Source: a virus. From it: a stretch of 32,581 nt of DNA. The stretch covers positions 1 to 32,581 of the IMG/VR virus record IMGVR_UViG_3300047564_001819; one strand, given 5' to 3'. The notes beneath the pieces are model-generated. The model ran no database searches. It was given only the letters and a program-made list of their open reading frames with translations, and was not told the origin of the DNA. Both the position numbers and the translations under genes were made by a program. Of this stretch, positions 17,375 through 24,041 are shown in pieces (position 1 is the first letter of the stretch; each line of letters starts with the position of its first letter).

Positions 17375-17865
17375 TAAAAGCTTTTGAAAATGTATTTTGT
17401 GACCAGCAACGTGATGAAATACAAAATTATTTGAGATCATCTTCCTGGCGTTATGGACATGTCAGTAAATCGGGAGATGACAACAAGAAATTTTGGATTA
17501 TGAATCTAAATGATCATGATTTTTTCACTAAACATTTGTTTGGATGCATAAAAGATCTAATTCAAATGGATGTTACTCTCTTGAATGTTTATGCTAATGG
17601 TCAAACATACGGACAATCTGGATCGTGGCATTTAGATTCTAATTCAAGCAATGAATATACTTTTTTGTTTTATGCAAATCCTCACTGGAACGTTAGTTGG
17701 GGAGGGGAGACGGTGTTTAATTTAAATAATGCATTATATTATTTTATACCAAAACCAAATACTGGACTATTATTTCCTGCAAATATTTGGCACTATGCAA
17801 AGTCTCCAGAAAAAGATTTTTTTGATCTGAGAACTACAATAGCTTTTAAGCTGAAATTAGCGTAA
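17371..17865 (+). CDS. 2OG-Fe(II) oxygenase (164 aa)
   Basis: Compact oxygenase. H87 and D89 in SGSWHLDS form the HxD pair, H141 in ANIWHYAKSP is the distal His, and R154 in DLRTTIAFKL is the 2-oxoglutarate ligand. GGETVF follows the WHLD strand, as in many 2OG enzymes. It ends the late cluster; a palindrome and strong promoter follow at once. Closer to cyanobacterial and phage 2OG proteins that lack an accessory domain. Substrate unknown. Confidence 0.85.
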   Translation: MIKAFENVFCDQQRDEIQNYLRSSSWRYGHVSKSGDDNKKFWIMNLNDHDFFTKHLFGCIKDLIQMDVTLLNVYANGQTYGQSGSWHLDSNSSNEYTFLFYANPHWNVSWGGETVFNLNNALYYFIPKPNTGLLFPANIWHYAKSPEKDFFDLRTTIAFKLKLA

Positions 17866-17872
17866 TGGGATA

Positions 17873-17897
17873 GTGTGCAGTCTGCAAACTGGCACAC
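17873..17897 (+). repeat. Imperfect palindrome, AACTGGCACA family (copy 1)
   Basis: GTGTG-CAGT pairs with ACTG-G-CACAC around a six-base loop, with one bulged G. The 3' arm continues six bases before the helicase promoter -35. A near-identical structure is at 21679-21700. It could be an operator or the end structure of the late transcript; there is no U-tract. Confidence 0.6.
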
Positions 17898-17902
17898 ACC
17901 CC

Positions 17903-17931
17903 TTGACGTGGGCGGCAAATGACCCTATAGT
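17903..17931 (+). promoter_or_regulatory. Strong sigma70-like promoter for the helicase gene
   Basis: TTGACG (17903-17908), a 17-base spacer, then TATAGT (17926-17931) preceded by CCC. The helicase ATG follows 22 bases later. The near-consensus form suggests immediate-early transcription by host polymerase and marks the late/early boundary. Confidence 0.75.
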
Positions 17932-17953
17932 ATGAAGACAAACGTGATTCGTT

Positions 17954-19207
17954 ATGAACCTCCGTCCCCACCAGCAACGTGCTCTCGCCGCTATGGAGAA
18001 GCATAACACGGGTCGTATTATCATCCCTACGGGTGGTGGTAAGACTCTGATTGCTATTGAGGATCTCAAGCGTCGTCTGCTCGCTTCTGATGCCCCTAAG
18101 ACTGCTGTAATCGTTGCTCCCCGCATTCTGCTTGCTAACCAACTCTGCGAAGAGTTCTGGTCTGCTCTGAATGGTGATGTTCATGCTGCTGTGGGTCACG
18201 TTCACAGCGGTGAGACTGATCACTTTCACAGCACCAAACCTGCTGTAATTCGTGGTTTCAACGATGTCACTCTGAACGCTGGTCTTCACTGCCTGCTGTT
18301 CACCACCTATCAGTCTCTCAATCGTATTGTTGAGAGTGAGATTGATGTGGACTTCGTTTACTTTGACGAGGCACATAACAGCGTTCGTCGTGATTTCTTC
18401 CCGACTGTTGCTGACGTTGCTGGTAACGCCACCAACGCTTATTTCTTCACTGCTACGCCTAAGTATCACAACAATCCTTATGCCAATGGTATGAACAATA
18501 CCATGGTGTATGGTGAGGAACTGATCAGTGTGCCTGCTCCTGAACTGATTGAGAACGGCAGCATTCTTCCTCCTACCATCAAGTCGCACAAAGTAGACTT
18601 TGCTCGCCAAAAGTCTCTTGCCGCAGCTGACAATGACAAGCAAGTTCTGCTTGACATTATTGACGAACTGGATGACGAACATGCCCAGAAGATTCTGGTT
18701 GCTGCTCCTAACACTAAAGTTCTGTGGCGTCTGCTGACCAAGACTGATGTGATCTCTCACTTCACTGCTCATGGTTACAACGTGCTTCATATCACTGCGA
18801 AGCATGGTGCCTATGTCAATGGTCAGAAAGTTGGTCGTGAGGTGTTTTTTAACACTATGACCAAGTGGGGCGAAGATCCTACTATCAAGATGATCATCTT
18901 CCACTACAGCATTCTTGCTGAGGGTATCAATTGCCCTGGTCTCACTCACACCATCCTGCTGCGTTGTCTGCCCGTCATTGAGATGGCACAGACCATTGGG
19001 CGTGTGATTCGTCTTGACCGCCGTGATGCTGCTGATATTGCCTCTGGCAAGATTGCTGCTGGTGCGTGTGAGTTCTATCGTAAGAAGACTGGTTTCGTGA
19101 CTGTGCCTGTGTTCGCCAACTATGGTCAGCGCACTGAGAAGCGTCTTCAAGCGATCATTGAGAACATCTTCATCAAAGGTATCGCTGCTACCGAATATTC
19201 CATCTGA
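17954..19207 (+). CDS. SF2 DEAH-box helicase (417 aa)
   Basis: RecA-like domain 1 has Walker A PTGGGKT (25-31), DEAH (138-141) and motif III FFTATP (164-169). Domain 2 has motif V-like LAEGINCPG near 321 and motif VI QTIGRVIRLDRR (346-357). It belongs to the Rad3/Ssl2-like group that includes T4 UvsW; UvsW-type enzymes unwind branched DNA and R-loops. It lacks the N-terminal domain of UvsW, so I give no symbol. Third codon positions are clearly richer in C/G than in the structural genes. It has its own strong promoter and starts the early module. Confidence 0.88.
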   Translation: MNLRPHQQRALAAMEKHNTGRIIIPTGGGKTLIAIEDLKRRLLASDAPKTAVIVAPRILLANQLCEEFWSALNGDVHAAVGHVHSGETDHFHSTKPAVIRGFNDVTLNAGLHCLLFTTYQSLNRIVESEIDVDFVYFDEAHNSVRRDFFPTVADVAGNATNAYFFTATPKYHNNPYANGMNNTMVYGEELISVPAPELIENGSILPPTIKSHKVDFARQKSLAAADNDKQVLLDIIDELDDEHAQKILVAAPNTKVLWRLLTKTDVISHFTAHGYNVLHITAKHGAYVNGQKVGREVFFNTMTKWGEDPTIKMIIFHYSILAEGINCPGLTHTILLRCLPVIEMAQTIGRVIRLDRRDAADIASGKIAAGACEFYRKKTGFVTVPVFANYGQRTEKRLQAIIENIFIKGIAATEYSI

Positions 19208-19217
19208 TTTTATCACC

Positions 19218-19412
19218 ATGACATACTACAAACCATATACACCTGAGTGGAATCGTCAGAGGTATCTGCGAGAAGCACTTTACACATACATTGAGGATGG
19301 TGTTGATACTGATACTATTCTTCAAGAGATCTGTGATATTGTTTATGAACGCTCTGAGCAATCATATCAGGACTTTGCTAAGTGTAATGATCTAGCAGAA
19401 CGATTTAAGTGA
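19218..19412 (+). CDS. Hypothetical protein (64 aa)
   Basis: I start it at ATG 19218, just after the helicase stop, because the upstream in-frame start would overlap the helicase by about 86 bases. Tyr-rich N-terminus (MTYYKPYTPEWNRQRYLREA), then an acidic helical region. No function recognised. Confidence 0.65.
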   Translation: MTYYKPYTPEWNRQRYLREALYTYIEDGVDTDTILQEICDIVYERSEQSYQDFAKCNDLAERFK

Positions 19413-19417
19413 CCCGT

Positions 19418-19438
19418 GCTAAATAACCCTATATGGAG
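19418..19438 (+). promoter_or_regulatory. Possible promoter (TAAATA / CCCTATATG) and RBS
   Basis: CTAAATA (19419-19425) resembles the late box, and CCCTATATG (19427-19435) matches the CCCTATANT element seen before other clusters. GGAG (19435-19438) sits seven bases before ATG 19446 and supports that start over GTG 19416. Confidence 0.4.
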
Positions 19439-19445
19439 ATTACAT

Positions 19446-19766
19446 ATGCTCTCTACGCAATATCGCCTTCGTCTGGAAGGTATTGGTAAGAAGATTGCGC
19501 TTCATGAGGAAGTCAGTCTGGAAGACATGATCTGGGCAGAGAAATTGGCAAAAGCAAATCGCTCTGCTGCTACCATACTCCGTCAGGCAAGAAGAAGGGC
19601 AGAGAATCCTGATATGGTGGAGGGTGATCTAGATGACTTTCTAAATCAGCTGGATATTGGTGGAACAGGACATGAATCCAAGGGAATTAGTGGATTCAAT
19701 AGTGTAGATGAGATTGCCGATTGGTTCAAGCAAGATAAACCCGAAGACTGGAGGCAGCGTGACTGA
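19446..19766 (+). CDS. Conserved cyanophage-type hypothetical protein (106 aa)
   Basis: Start chosen at ATG 19446 because of the GGAG site. Basic helical N-terminal half (QYRLRLEGIGKKIA, then DMIWAEKLAKANRSAATILRQARRRAENPDM), then an acidic segment and a Gly-rich, disordered end. I recall similar proteins across T4-like cyanophages, all without known function. The last eight bases overlap the next gene. Confidence 0.72.
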   Translation: MLSTQYRLRLEGIGKKIALHEEVSLEDMIWAEKLAKANRSAATILRQARRRAENPDMVEGDLDDFLNQLDIGGTGHESKGISGFNSVDEIADWFKQDKPEDWRQRD

Positions 19767-19986
19767 ATTTTACTACTACGCATTACTCACCATATTTGCT
19801 GTTGTAGTGTATATGATGGCAGTTGATGAGAATGTTGGTAAGTGGATTCTGTTACAAGTTCAGTTGATCCGTATCAATATCATCAAACGCTGGTTTGTCT
19901 TGACATTAGGCATCCGTATACGCTATGATAACTACAAACTCAAACGTGCTCTAGAGAAGATACGAAAAGACTACAACATTAAGTAA
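19759..19986 (+). CDS. Small single-span membrane protein (75 aa)
   Basis: Start chosen at GTG 19759, with GGAGG four bases upstream and a short overlap with the previous gene. One hydrophobic helix (YYYALLTIFAVVVYMMAV) lies near residues 4-21, followed by an amphipathic basic region (RINIIKRWFV, KLKRALEKIRKDY). Likely an inner-membrane protein with a cytoplasmic basic tail. Function unknown. Confidence 0.6.
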   Translation: MTEFYYYALLTIFAVVVYMMAVDENVGKWILLQVQLIRINIIKRWFVLTLGIRIRYDNYKLKRALEKIRKDYNIK

Positions 19987-19987
19987 T

Positions 19988-20203
19988 ATGAATGAAGAAG
20001 ATTTTTGGATTGATGATTGCTTTCGTGTCCAGCAGAGTAGATGGGGAACATGGAACAGCTATCTTAAAGATGGCACAGCAGTGATTCTTTCTCTCACCAA
20101 GCATCATTGTGTTCATGCTACACGATGGTATCTGAAGGGCAAGCAAGAAGGATTTAACGAGCCGCTCAAAACTCATGATGGAATTGTAGGAGGTAAACTC
20201 TAA
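19988..20203 (+). CDS. Hypothetical protein (71 aa)
   Basis: Small, Trp- and His-containing protein (DFWIDDCFRV, LTKHHCVHATRWYLKG). It ends in TAATG, sharing one base with the next start. No function recognised. Confidence 0.6.
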   Translation: MNEEDFWIDDCFRVQQSRWGTWNSYLKDGTAVILSLTKHHCVHATRWYLKGKQEGFNEPLKTHDGIVGGKL

Positions 20204-20409
20204 TGGCGTTATCACAATCAGTTACCGATTCTTTAAAGGAAGCAGAGTATTCTCTGAGAAATGCTCTAGCATATGCTGCGAGAACAGAGAGACCGTCAAC
20301 AGCAAAAAACATTGCTGAGTTGATACATAATATTGATATGTTGATTCGCACTGATGAATTACTAGATCATATTGATGACATGAAGCAATCACTTAAAGAC
20401 AATAACTAA
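20203..20409 (+). CDS. Hypothetical helical protein (68 aa)
   Basis: Predicted all-helical (SVTDSLKEAEYSLRNALAYAART, then IAELIHNIDMLI). It overlaps the preceding stop by one base. No function recognised. Confidence 0.6.
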   Translation: MALSQSVTDSLKEAEYSLRNALAYAARTERPSTAKNIAELIHNIDMLIRTDELLDHIDDMKQSLKDNN

Positions 20410-20410
20410 A

Positions 20411-20620
20411 ATGGACATCCATACACATATTGAAAAAGACAGACAAATTTTAGGAGATCCTATGGTATCTTCTCAGTCTCGCCGTCATGTTGAAGAAGAA
20501 TTAGAGTCTCTGGAGCGTTATGCTGCTTCTCATCCAGACGATGAGCATGACCCAACTGCTCTAGAACTCTATTGTAACGATAATCCGGAAGCATTGGAAT
20601 GTAAAGTTTATGACGTGTGA
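20411..20620 (+). CDS. Hypothetical acidic protein (69 aa)
   Basis: Acidic, helical (QSRRHVEEELESLERYAA), with a Glu/Asp-rich end. It starts one base after the previous stop and overlaps the next gene by 11 bases. No function recognised. Confidence 0.58.
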   Translation: MDIHTHIEKDRQILGDPMVSSQSRRHVEEELESLERYAASHPDDEHDPTALELYCNDNPEALECKVYDV

Positions 20621-20924
20621 AATTGATCCATCTTTGAACACTTACCCACATAATTACATGGAAAAGACTTATCAATCTGTTCGCAAAGATCGTCTTGTTG
20701 ATGTCATTGGTGATTATCTCACTGATGAAGAATGTTCAGCAGAACAATTCTATAACGAATTAGTTGGTGAAATTGATACCTGGATTGAATATCATCGTAA
20801 ATTCCTTGAGAAGGCTAAACTTGTCAAGAAAATGGTAAATGGTCATCGCCCACTGACTTTTGAAGATGACACCATCACCAACTATAGTCCACAATATCTT
20901 GCTGAAGATATTCTCGCGCTGTGA
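20610..20924 (+). CDS. Hypothetical protein (104 aa)
   Basis: Helical and acidic (VDVIGDYLTDEECSAEQFYNEL, then HRKFLEKAKLVKKMV). ATG 20610 overlaps the previous gene by 11 bases; ATG 20658 is an alternative start. Its stop is inside the GTGA start of pebS, so it is translationally coupled to it. No function recognised. Confidence 0.58.
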   Translation: MTCEIDPSLNTYPHNYMEKTYQSVRKDRLVDVIGDYLTDEECSAEQFYNELVGEIDTWIEYHRKFLEKAKLVKKMVNGHRPLTFEDDTITNYSPQYLAEDILAL

Positions 20925-21541
20925 AAAACCTCTGGAAAAACTATAAGCAAGCAATTCACGATACCTTCCCAGAACTCAAACAAGTAGAACTCTGGAATCA
21001 CTGGGAAGGTAAGATGACGATGGATGCTTATGTCTATCGTGGTGGTCATTTCATGCGAACTAGAGAAGCACTGGTCCGCAATGATACTACAGACATTTAC
21101 AATCATGTGCTGTATCCCTACACTGGCAAGAATACACCATGCTTCAGTGTAGACTTGATGGGATTCTTTGAGAACAAAGTGATCATCGTATTTGATTTCC
21201 AGCATCCTGTAGAGAACTATAAGTTCAGTGTTGGTGATAGACTACCCAAAGACACTGGTAAATATAGATTTTTTGAGATGGGAAATCATTTTAGTGAGCA
21301 TATCTTTGTTCGCAAATGTACAATGTCAGAGGTTGATAACTATCTGGATGATTTTGTATCTTATTTGTCAGTATACAAGGAAATAGTTTATAACGATGCT
21401 CCTTTTAGTATAGATACATCAGCATACAAAGATTTTGACTCATATATGCGTAAACTTGACCCCATTTCTGGGTATATGAATAACATTTACGACAAAGATA
21501 AGTCTAAATCATTTGTTGAAGAGTTCCTATTCATTTACTAG
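20921..21541 (+). CDS. pebS: Ferredoxin-dependent bilin reductase, PebS type
   Basis: 206 residues closely resembling phage phycoerythrobilin synthase (PebS), which reduces biliverdin IXalpha to phycoerythrobilin in two ferredoxin-dependent steps. Signatures are YPYTGKNTPCFSVDLMGF (residues 65-82), VIIVFDFQHP (88-97), GKYRFFEMGNHFS (113-125) and KLDPISGYM (178-186). D78 and D180 align with the two catalytic aspartates I recall in P-SSM2 PebS (D105, D206). The N-terminus is about 25 residues shorter than P-SSM2 PebS as I recall it, starting at GTG 20921 in a GTGA overlap. PcyX-like activity is the main alternative. No heme oxygenase gene is in this window. Confidence 0.9.
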   Translation: MKNLWKNYKQAIHDTFPELKQVELWNHWEGKMTMDAYVYRGGHFMRTREALVRNDTTDIYNHVLYPYTGKNTPCFSVDLMGFFENKVIIVFDFQHPVENYKFSVGDRLPKDTGKYRFFEMGNHFSEHIFVRKCTMSEVDNYLDDFVSYLSVYKEIVYNDAPFSIDTSAYKDFDSYMRKLDPISGYMNNIYDKDKSKSFVEEFLFIY

Positions 21542-21542
21542 T

Positions 21543-21704
21543 ATGACTAAACCAAACTGGGATCAACTTAAAAGTGTACTATCCACAGAAGAATGTGGAA
21601 TGATGAAAGAATTATACAAACGACTAGAAGACTTAGAAGACAAGATTGACATATCTTGCGATGATATTAAAAAGTATGGTGGCAGTTCGCAAACTGGCAC
21701 ATAA
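21543..21704 (+). CDS. Hypothetical protein (53 aa)
   Basis: Start at ATG 21543, one base after the pebS stop. Helical, acidic (EECGMMKELYKRLEDLEDKI). Its last codons encode SQTGT from the palindrome at 21679-21700, so the 3' end doubles as a regulatory element. No function recognised. Confidence 0.55.
   Translation: MTKPNWDQLKSVLSTEECGMMKELYKRLEDLEDKIDISCDDIKKYGGSSQTGT
21679..21702 (+). repeat. Imperfect palindrome, AACTGGCACA family (copy 2)
   Basis: GTG-G-CAGTT pairs with AACTG-G-CAC around CGCA, with a single G/G mismatch. It shares GCAAACTGGCACA with copy 1 at 17873-17897. It lies across the end of the upstream CDS, before the 21758 gene. Confidence 0.55.
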
Positions 21705-21720
21705 AACCTCCAATTCACCA

Positions 21721-21737
21721 AATAATGATGTATTATT
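21721..21737 (+). other. AT-rich hairpin in the gap after the pebS operon
   Basis: AATAAT (21721-21726) pairs with ATTATT (21732-21737) around GATGT. It is weak, with no proper U-tract, and is the only structure in the short gap 21705-21757. Confidence 0.3.
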
Positions 21738-21757
21738 GATTTATTGATGCAATTTAC

Positions 21758-22054
21758 ATGAGTAAAGTTACACTACCTAAGGCACCAGATGGATACAAAT
21801 TTGTTGTTCAGCGGGATTTTGATGCTAAGCATCATGCTATCTGGTTACATCATTCTTTTCCGTATAGTTACACAACTGAAGAAGTAAAGACTATCTGGGG
21901 ATTTCTTCGCAAGAAGGATATGAAGATTGTATCCCCAGTCAATGCTAAGAAACCCGGTAAACTTGCTGAATTTGTAACACCATATTCTGCCATGCCGCCG
22001 CCGCAGGGTGCCAGTTGTTTTAGTGTCACACACCTCGTCGTCAGCACCACCTGA
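21758..22054 (+). CDS. Hypothetical protein (98 aa)
   Basis: N-terminal part APDGYKFVVQRDFDAKHHAIW suggests a small alpha/beta fold, with basic residues in the middle. The final 15 or so residues are read through the GTGCCAGTT half-site and the next promoter, so the C-terminus is probably not conserved. No function recognised. Confidence 0.6.
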   Translation: MSKVTLPKAPDGYKFVVQRDFDAKHHAIWLHHSFPYSYTTEEVKTIWGFLRKKDMKIVSPVNAKKPGKLAEFVTPYSAMPPPQGASCFSVTHLVVSTT

Positions 22055-22059
22055 GACCC

Positions 22060-22065
22060 TATAAT
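22060..22065 (+). promoter_or_regulatory. -10 box TATAAT within CCCTATAAT
   Basis: A perfect TATAAT preceded by GAGACCC, like GACCCTATAGT before the helicase. No good -35 is visible at 17 bases. A GTGCCAGTT half-site is at 22008-22016. The next ATG follows 22 bases later. Confidence 0.55.
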
Positions 22066-22087
22066 AAAGAGATCAAGAGGACAGACC

Positions 22088-22522
22088 ATGACCAGCGCCA
22101 CCTTCGATCAATTTGTTGCTCAGCAAGACGCTAAGAATACCATTCAATTGAATGTTACTAAGTGGACTTGGGAACTATGTGAGGCACTGCGTCAGAACTT
22201 TATTGATTACTCTATTCGGTCTCACGCACTTCGCACATCTGATGTGGAGTATCATGATGCCTGTATTGCTGAATTGAGGCAAGGTAAGTGTAACTATGAC
22301 TTCACTTTTGAGTCGGGTCGTAAGTATCACAAGATCATCATGACTGCGGATGGTTCCCGTTCTGTTCACGCATTTGTGGACAAGAAGACTGGTGAAGTCT
22401 ATAAATCTGCCTCCTGGCAGTCTCCTGCTAAGGGTGTTCGTTACGATCTCCGCGTCATTAGTGAGCGTGAATGGTTGTTTGAGAATGCTGACTGGGCAGG
22501 TTCTTATCTGTATGCCCGTTGA
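22088..22522 (+). CDS. Conserved cyanophage-type hypothetical protein (144 aa)
   Basis: The C-terminal half contains HAFVDKKTGEVYKSASWQSP followed by AKGVRYDLR and DWAGSYLY, a pattern I recall from many cyanophage early regions, without known function. The N-terminal half is helical. It has its own promoter and C/G-rich third positions like the helicase, suggesting strong early expression. Confidence 0.75.
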   Translation: MTSATFDQFVAQQDAKNTIQLNVTKWTWELCEALRQNFIDYSIRSHALRTSDVEYHDACIAELRQGKCNYDFTFESGRKYHKIIMTADGSRSVHAFVDKKTGEVYKSASWQSPAKGVRYDLRVISEREWLFENADWAGSYLYAR

Positions 22523-22547
22523 CAAGCGGAGATTTCTCTGCTAAATT
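22519..22547 (+). promoter_or_regulatory. Promoter with hairpin in its spacer
   Basis: A consensus TTGACA (22519-22524) overlaps the preceding stop, followed by 17 bases and TAAATT (22542-22547). The spacer folds as AGCGGAG/CTCTGCT (22525-22542, loop ATTT). It may serve both as promoter and as a weak transcript end. Confidence 0.55.
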
Positions 22548-22575
22548 ATAGTAATCCTTCATTCCGGTGTTCAAA

Positions 22576-22821
22576 ATGCTTCACGAAGACGATCTCTACA
22601 TTGTTATTGGTCCTCTCGGTATTGCTGTAAGTCTTGATCACACTGGTGGTGTCTATCAGATGCCTATGTGTCAAGATGGCACTCCCGATTGGGATAGTGA
22701 ATGGGATATTGAGTGGGATGAGCTAAATCCTACTGAATATGCTCTGTATAAGACCGCATACGATTGTCTGGTTCGTATGTATGAACTCTCTGTAAAACCT
22801 AACGTGGTATTTGTCAAATGA
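22576..22821 (+). CDS. Hypothetical acidic protein (81 aa)
   Basis: ATG 22576 preferred over GTG 22567. Strand-rich N-terminus (DDLYIVIGPLGIAVSLD), then an acidic Trp/Asp segment (WDSEWDIEWDELN). It joins the next gene by ATGA. The negative charge pattern is that of a possible DNA-mimic or inhibitor, but this is only a thought. No family recognised. Confidence 0.62.
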   Translation: MLHEDDLYIVIGPLGIAVSLDHTGGVYQMPMCQDGTPDWDSEWDIEWDELNPTEYALYKTAYDCLVRMYELSVKPNVVFVK

Positions 22822-23063
22822 AAGCACAAAAACTCTCTCAATTTGTAGTGTCTGATCTCCGTCAATGGATGGAGGTTAATTACGACAACATGAGTGTTCG
22901 CCCCAAGGATACTACTTCTACGCGAGAGAAGAAAGTCTTCTGGATCTATCATCACAAGTTTCCCCTGGAGTTTGTGAACGCGATTCAAGAGAAACTTGAC
23001 GGATACAAGTTAGTATCCTATGATCACCTTAACAACAAACTGGAGTGTACACCCATTGAGTAA
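22818..23063 (+). CDS. Hypothetical protein (81 aa)
   Basis: Starts inside the previous stop (ATGA). Mixed helical/strand (VVSDLRQWMEVNYDNM, KKVFWIYHHKFP). Its N-terminus KAQKLS is echoed by the next gene. No function recognised. Confidence 0.62.
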   Translation: MKAQKLSQFVVSDLRQWMEVNYDNMSVRPKDTTSTREKKVFWIYHHKFPLEFVNAIQEKLDGYKLVSYDHLNNKLECTPIE

Positions 23064-23301
23064 AGCACAGAAATTATCAGATCAAGTTGAGACTATCATG
23101 AAGAATCGTGAGCGTAGGTTCATGTATCTGATTCGTAATGGTCGTAATGATGATGCCATTGCTGTAGGCGATGAGTTCATGGAATGGTTGAATCCTGATG
23201 TAGAAGATCCCATTGTGTGGTATGATGAGGATGAACTGGTAGATCTGTACGAACAACTCAAGAAAGAACAGAAGCGTCGTCGTAGAGGTAAAAGTCAATG
23301 A
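23056..23301 (+). CDS. Hypothetical basic-tailed protein (about 81 aa)
   Basis: No ATG fits well at the front. TTG 23056 gives SKAQKLSDQVETIMKNRERR and overlaps the previous stop by eight bases, with GGAG ten bases upstream. ATG 23098 would give a 67-residue form. It has a helical body and a very basic C-terminus (KKEQKRRRRGKSQ) that could bind nucleic acid. It ends in ATGA with the next gene. Confidence 0.52.
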   Translation: MSKAQKLSDQVETIMKNRERRFMYLIRNGRNDDAIAVGDEFMEWLNPDVEDPIVWYDEDELVDLYEQLKKEQKRRRRGKSQ

Positions 23302-23588
23302 AACTCATTAAATTTAATCACCGCTATGATTATGGTCATGACTGGTTTGTTCAAATTTTGAACACTGGTAGACATGTTCCTAGTCCATTCAAAGATTGGT
23401 CACTGATTCAACTATCAGTAAGTTGGAATGATTATGCTTCATGGCCCTATATTCAGATCAAATCTGGAACTGGAACTCTCTTCAGTGTAATGTTTTGGTG
23501 CTACAAATTTGGCATTGACATTGGATTCTTTGAACGCACTTGGAACTTTGATTATTTGGAGAATGTAAATGATGAAAGCGAAGACTAG
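23298..23588 (+). CDS. Hypothetical protein (96 aa)
   Basis: Aromatic-rich, predicted strands (DWFVQIL, LIQLSVSW, GTLFSVMFWCYKFGIDIGFF), acidic end. Coupled by ATGA to the previous gene and overlapping the next by about 20 bases. No function recognised. Confidence 0.62.
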   Translation: MKLIKFNHRYDYGHDWFVQILNTGRHVPSPFKDWSLIQLSVSWNDYASWPYIQIKSGTGTLFSVMFWCYKFGIDIGFFERTWNFDYLENVNDESED

Positions 23589-23751
23589 AGTAATTCTTGA
23601 GGAAGCACTTGAAGAAGGTATCCGCATTGGATATCGTAGATCATTCAAGCATACTGATACTCCAGAAGAACATTGGGTGATAGAAAACATCCAGAATGAG
23701 ATTATGAATTGTATTGATTTGCGTTTTGATTTTGAGGAGAACTATCAATGA
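23569..23751 (+). CDS. Hypothetical protein (60 aa)
   Basis: Helical protein beginning with a double ATG (23569 and 23572): KAKTRVILEEALEEGIRIGY. It ends in ATGA with the next gene. No function recognised. Confidence 0.55.
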   Translation: MMKAKTRVILEEALEEGIRIGYRRSFKHTDTPEEHWVIENIQNEIMNCIDLRFDFEENYQ

Positions 23752-24041
23752 GCGGCGGGCACTTTGGAAATTATGACTACTACAAAGTAGATCAGTTTGC
23801 TGATGAGTTGGAAGTAGAGATTGAGAATAATGGTAAAGCAAAAGATGATAGTGGATACTATGGTGAGAAATGGTATCCTAGCCATGATCCTGATGTGATT
23901 GATGTGTTGCGAGAGCAAATCCCCAAACTGCGTAAGATGGCAACGATTATGAGAGACATTGATTATCTCTATAGTGGTGACATTGGCGATGATGGTTTCC
24001 TGCTGCGTATGAAAGAAACTGAGGTGAAGTATGACTTTTGA
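23748..24041 (+). CDS. MSGGHF-type hypothetical protein (97 aa)
   Basis: The N-terminus MSGGHFGNYDYYKVDQFADE matches a small family I know from phages and bacteria with unknown function. The rest is acidic and helical (VIDVLREQIPKLRKMATIM). Joined to its upstream neighbour by ATGA; overlaps the next gene by 11 bases. Confidence 0.65.
   Translation: MSGGHFGNYDYYKVDQFADELEVEIENNGKAKDDSGYYGEKWYPSHDPDVIDVLREQIPKLRKMATIMRDIDYLYSGDIGDDGFLLRMKETEVKYDF

Noticed and set aside
14703-17870. Host-derived genomic island rather than phage
   Set aside because: The oxygenases are flanked without gaps by tail collar genes and share their A/T-rich codon use, so they belong to the phage late block.
17846-19219. 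A 457-codon open frame on the minus strand opposite the helicase
   Set aside because: It mirrors the helicase exactly and has no recognisable motif. The + strand frame has all SF2 motifs, a strong promoter and a normal start, so the reverse frame is a by-product of codon composition.
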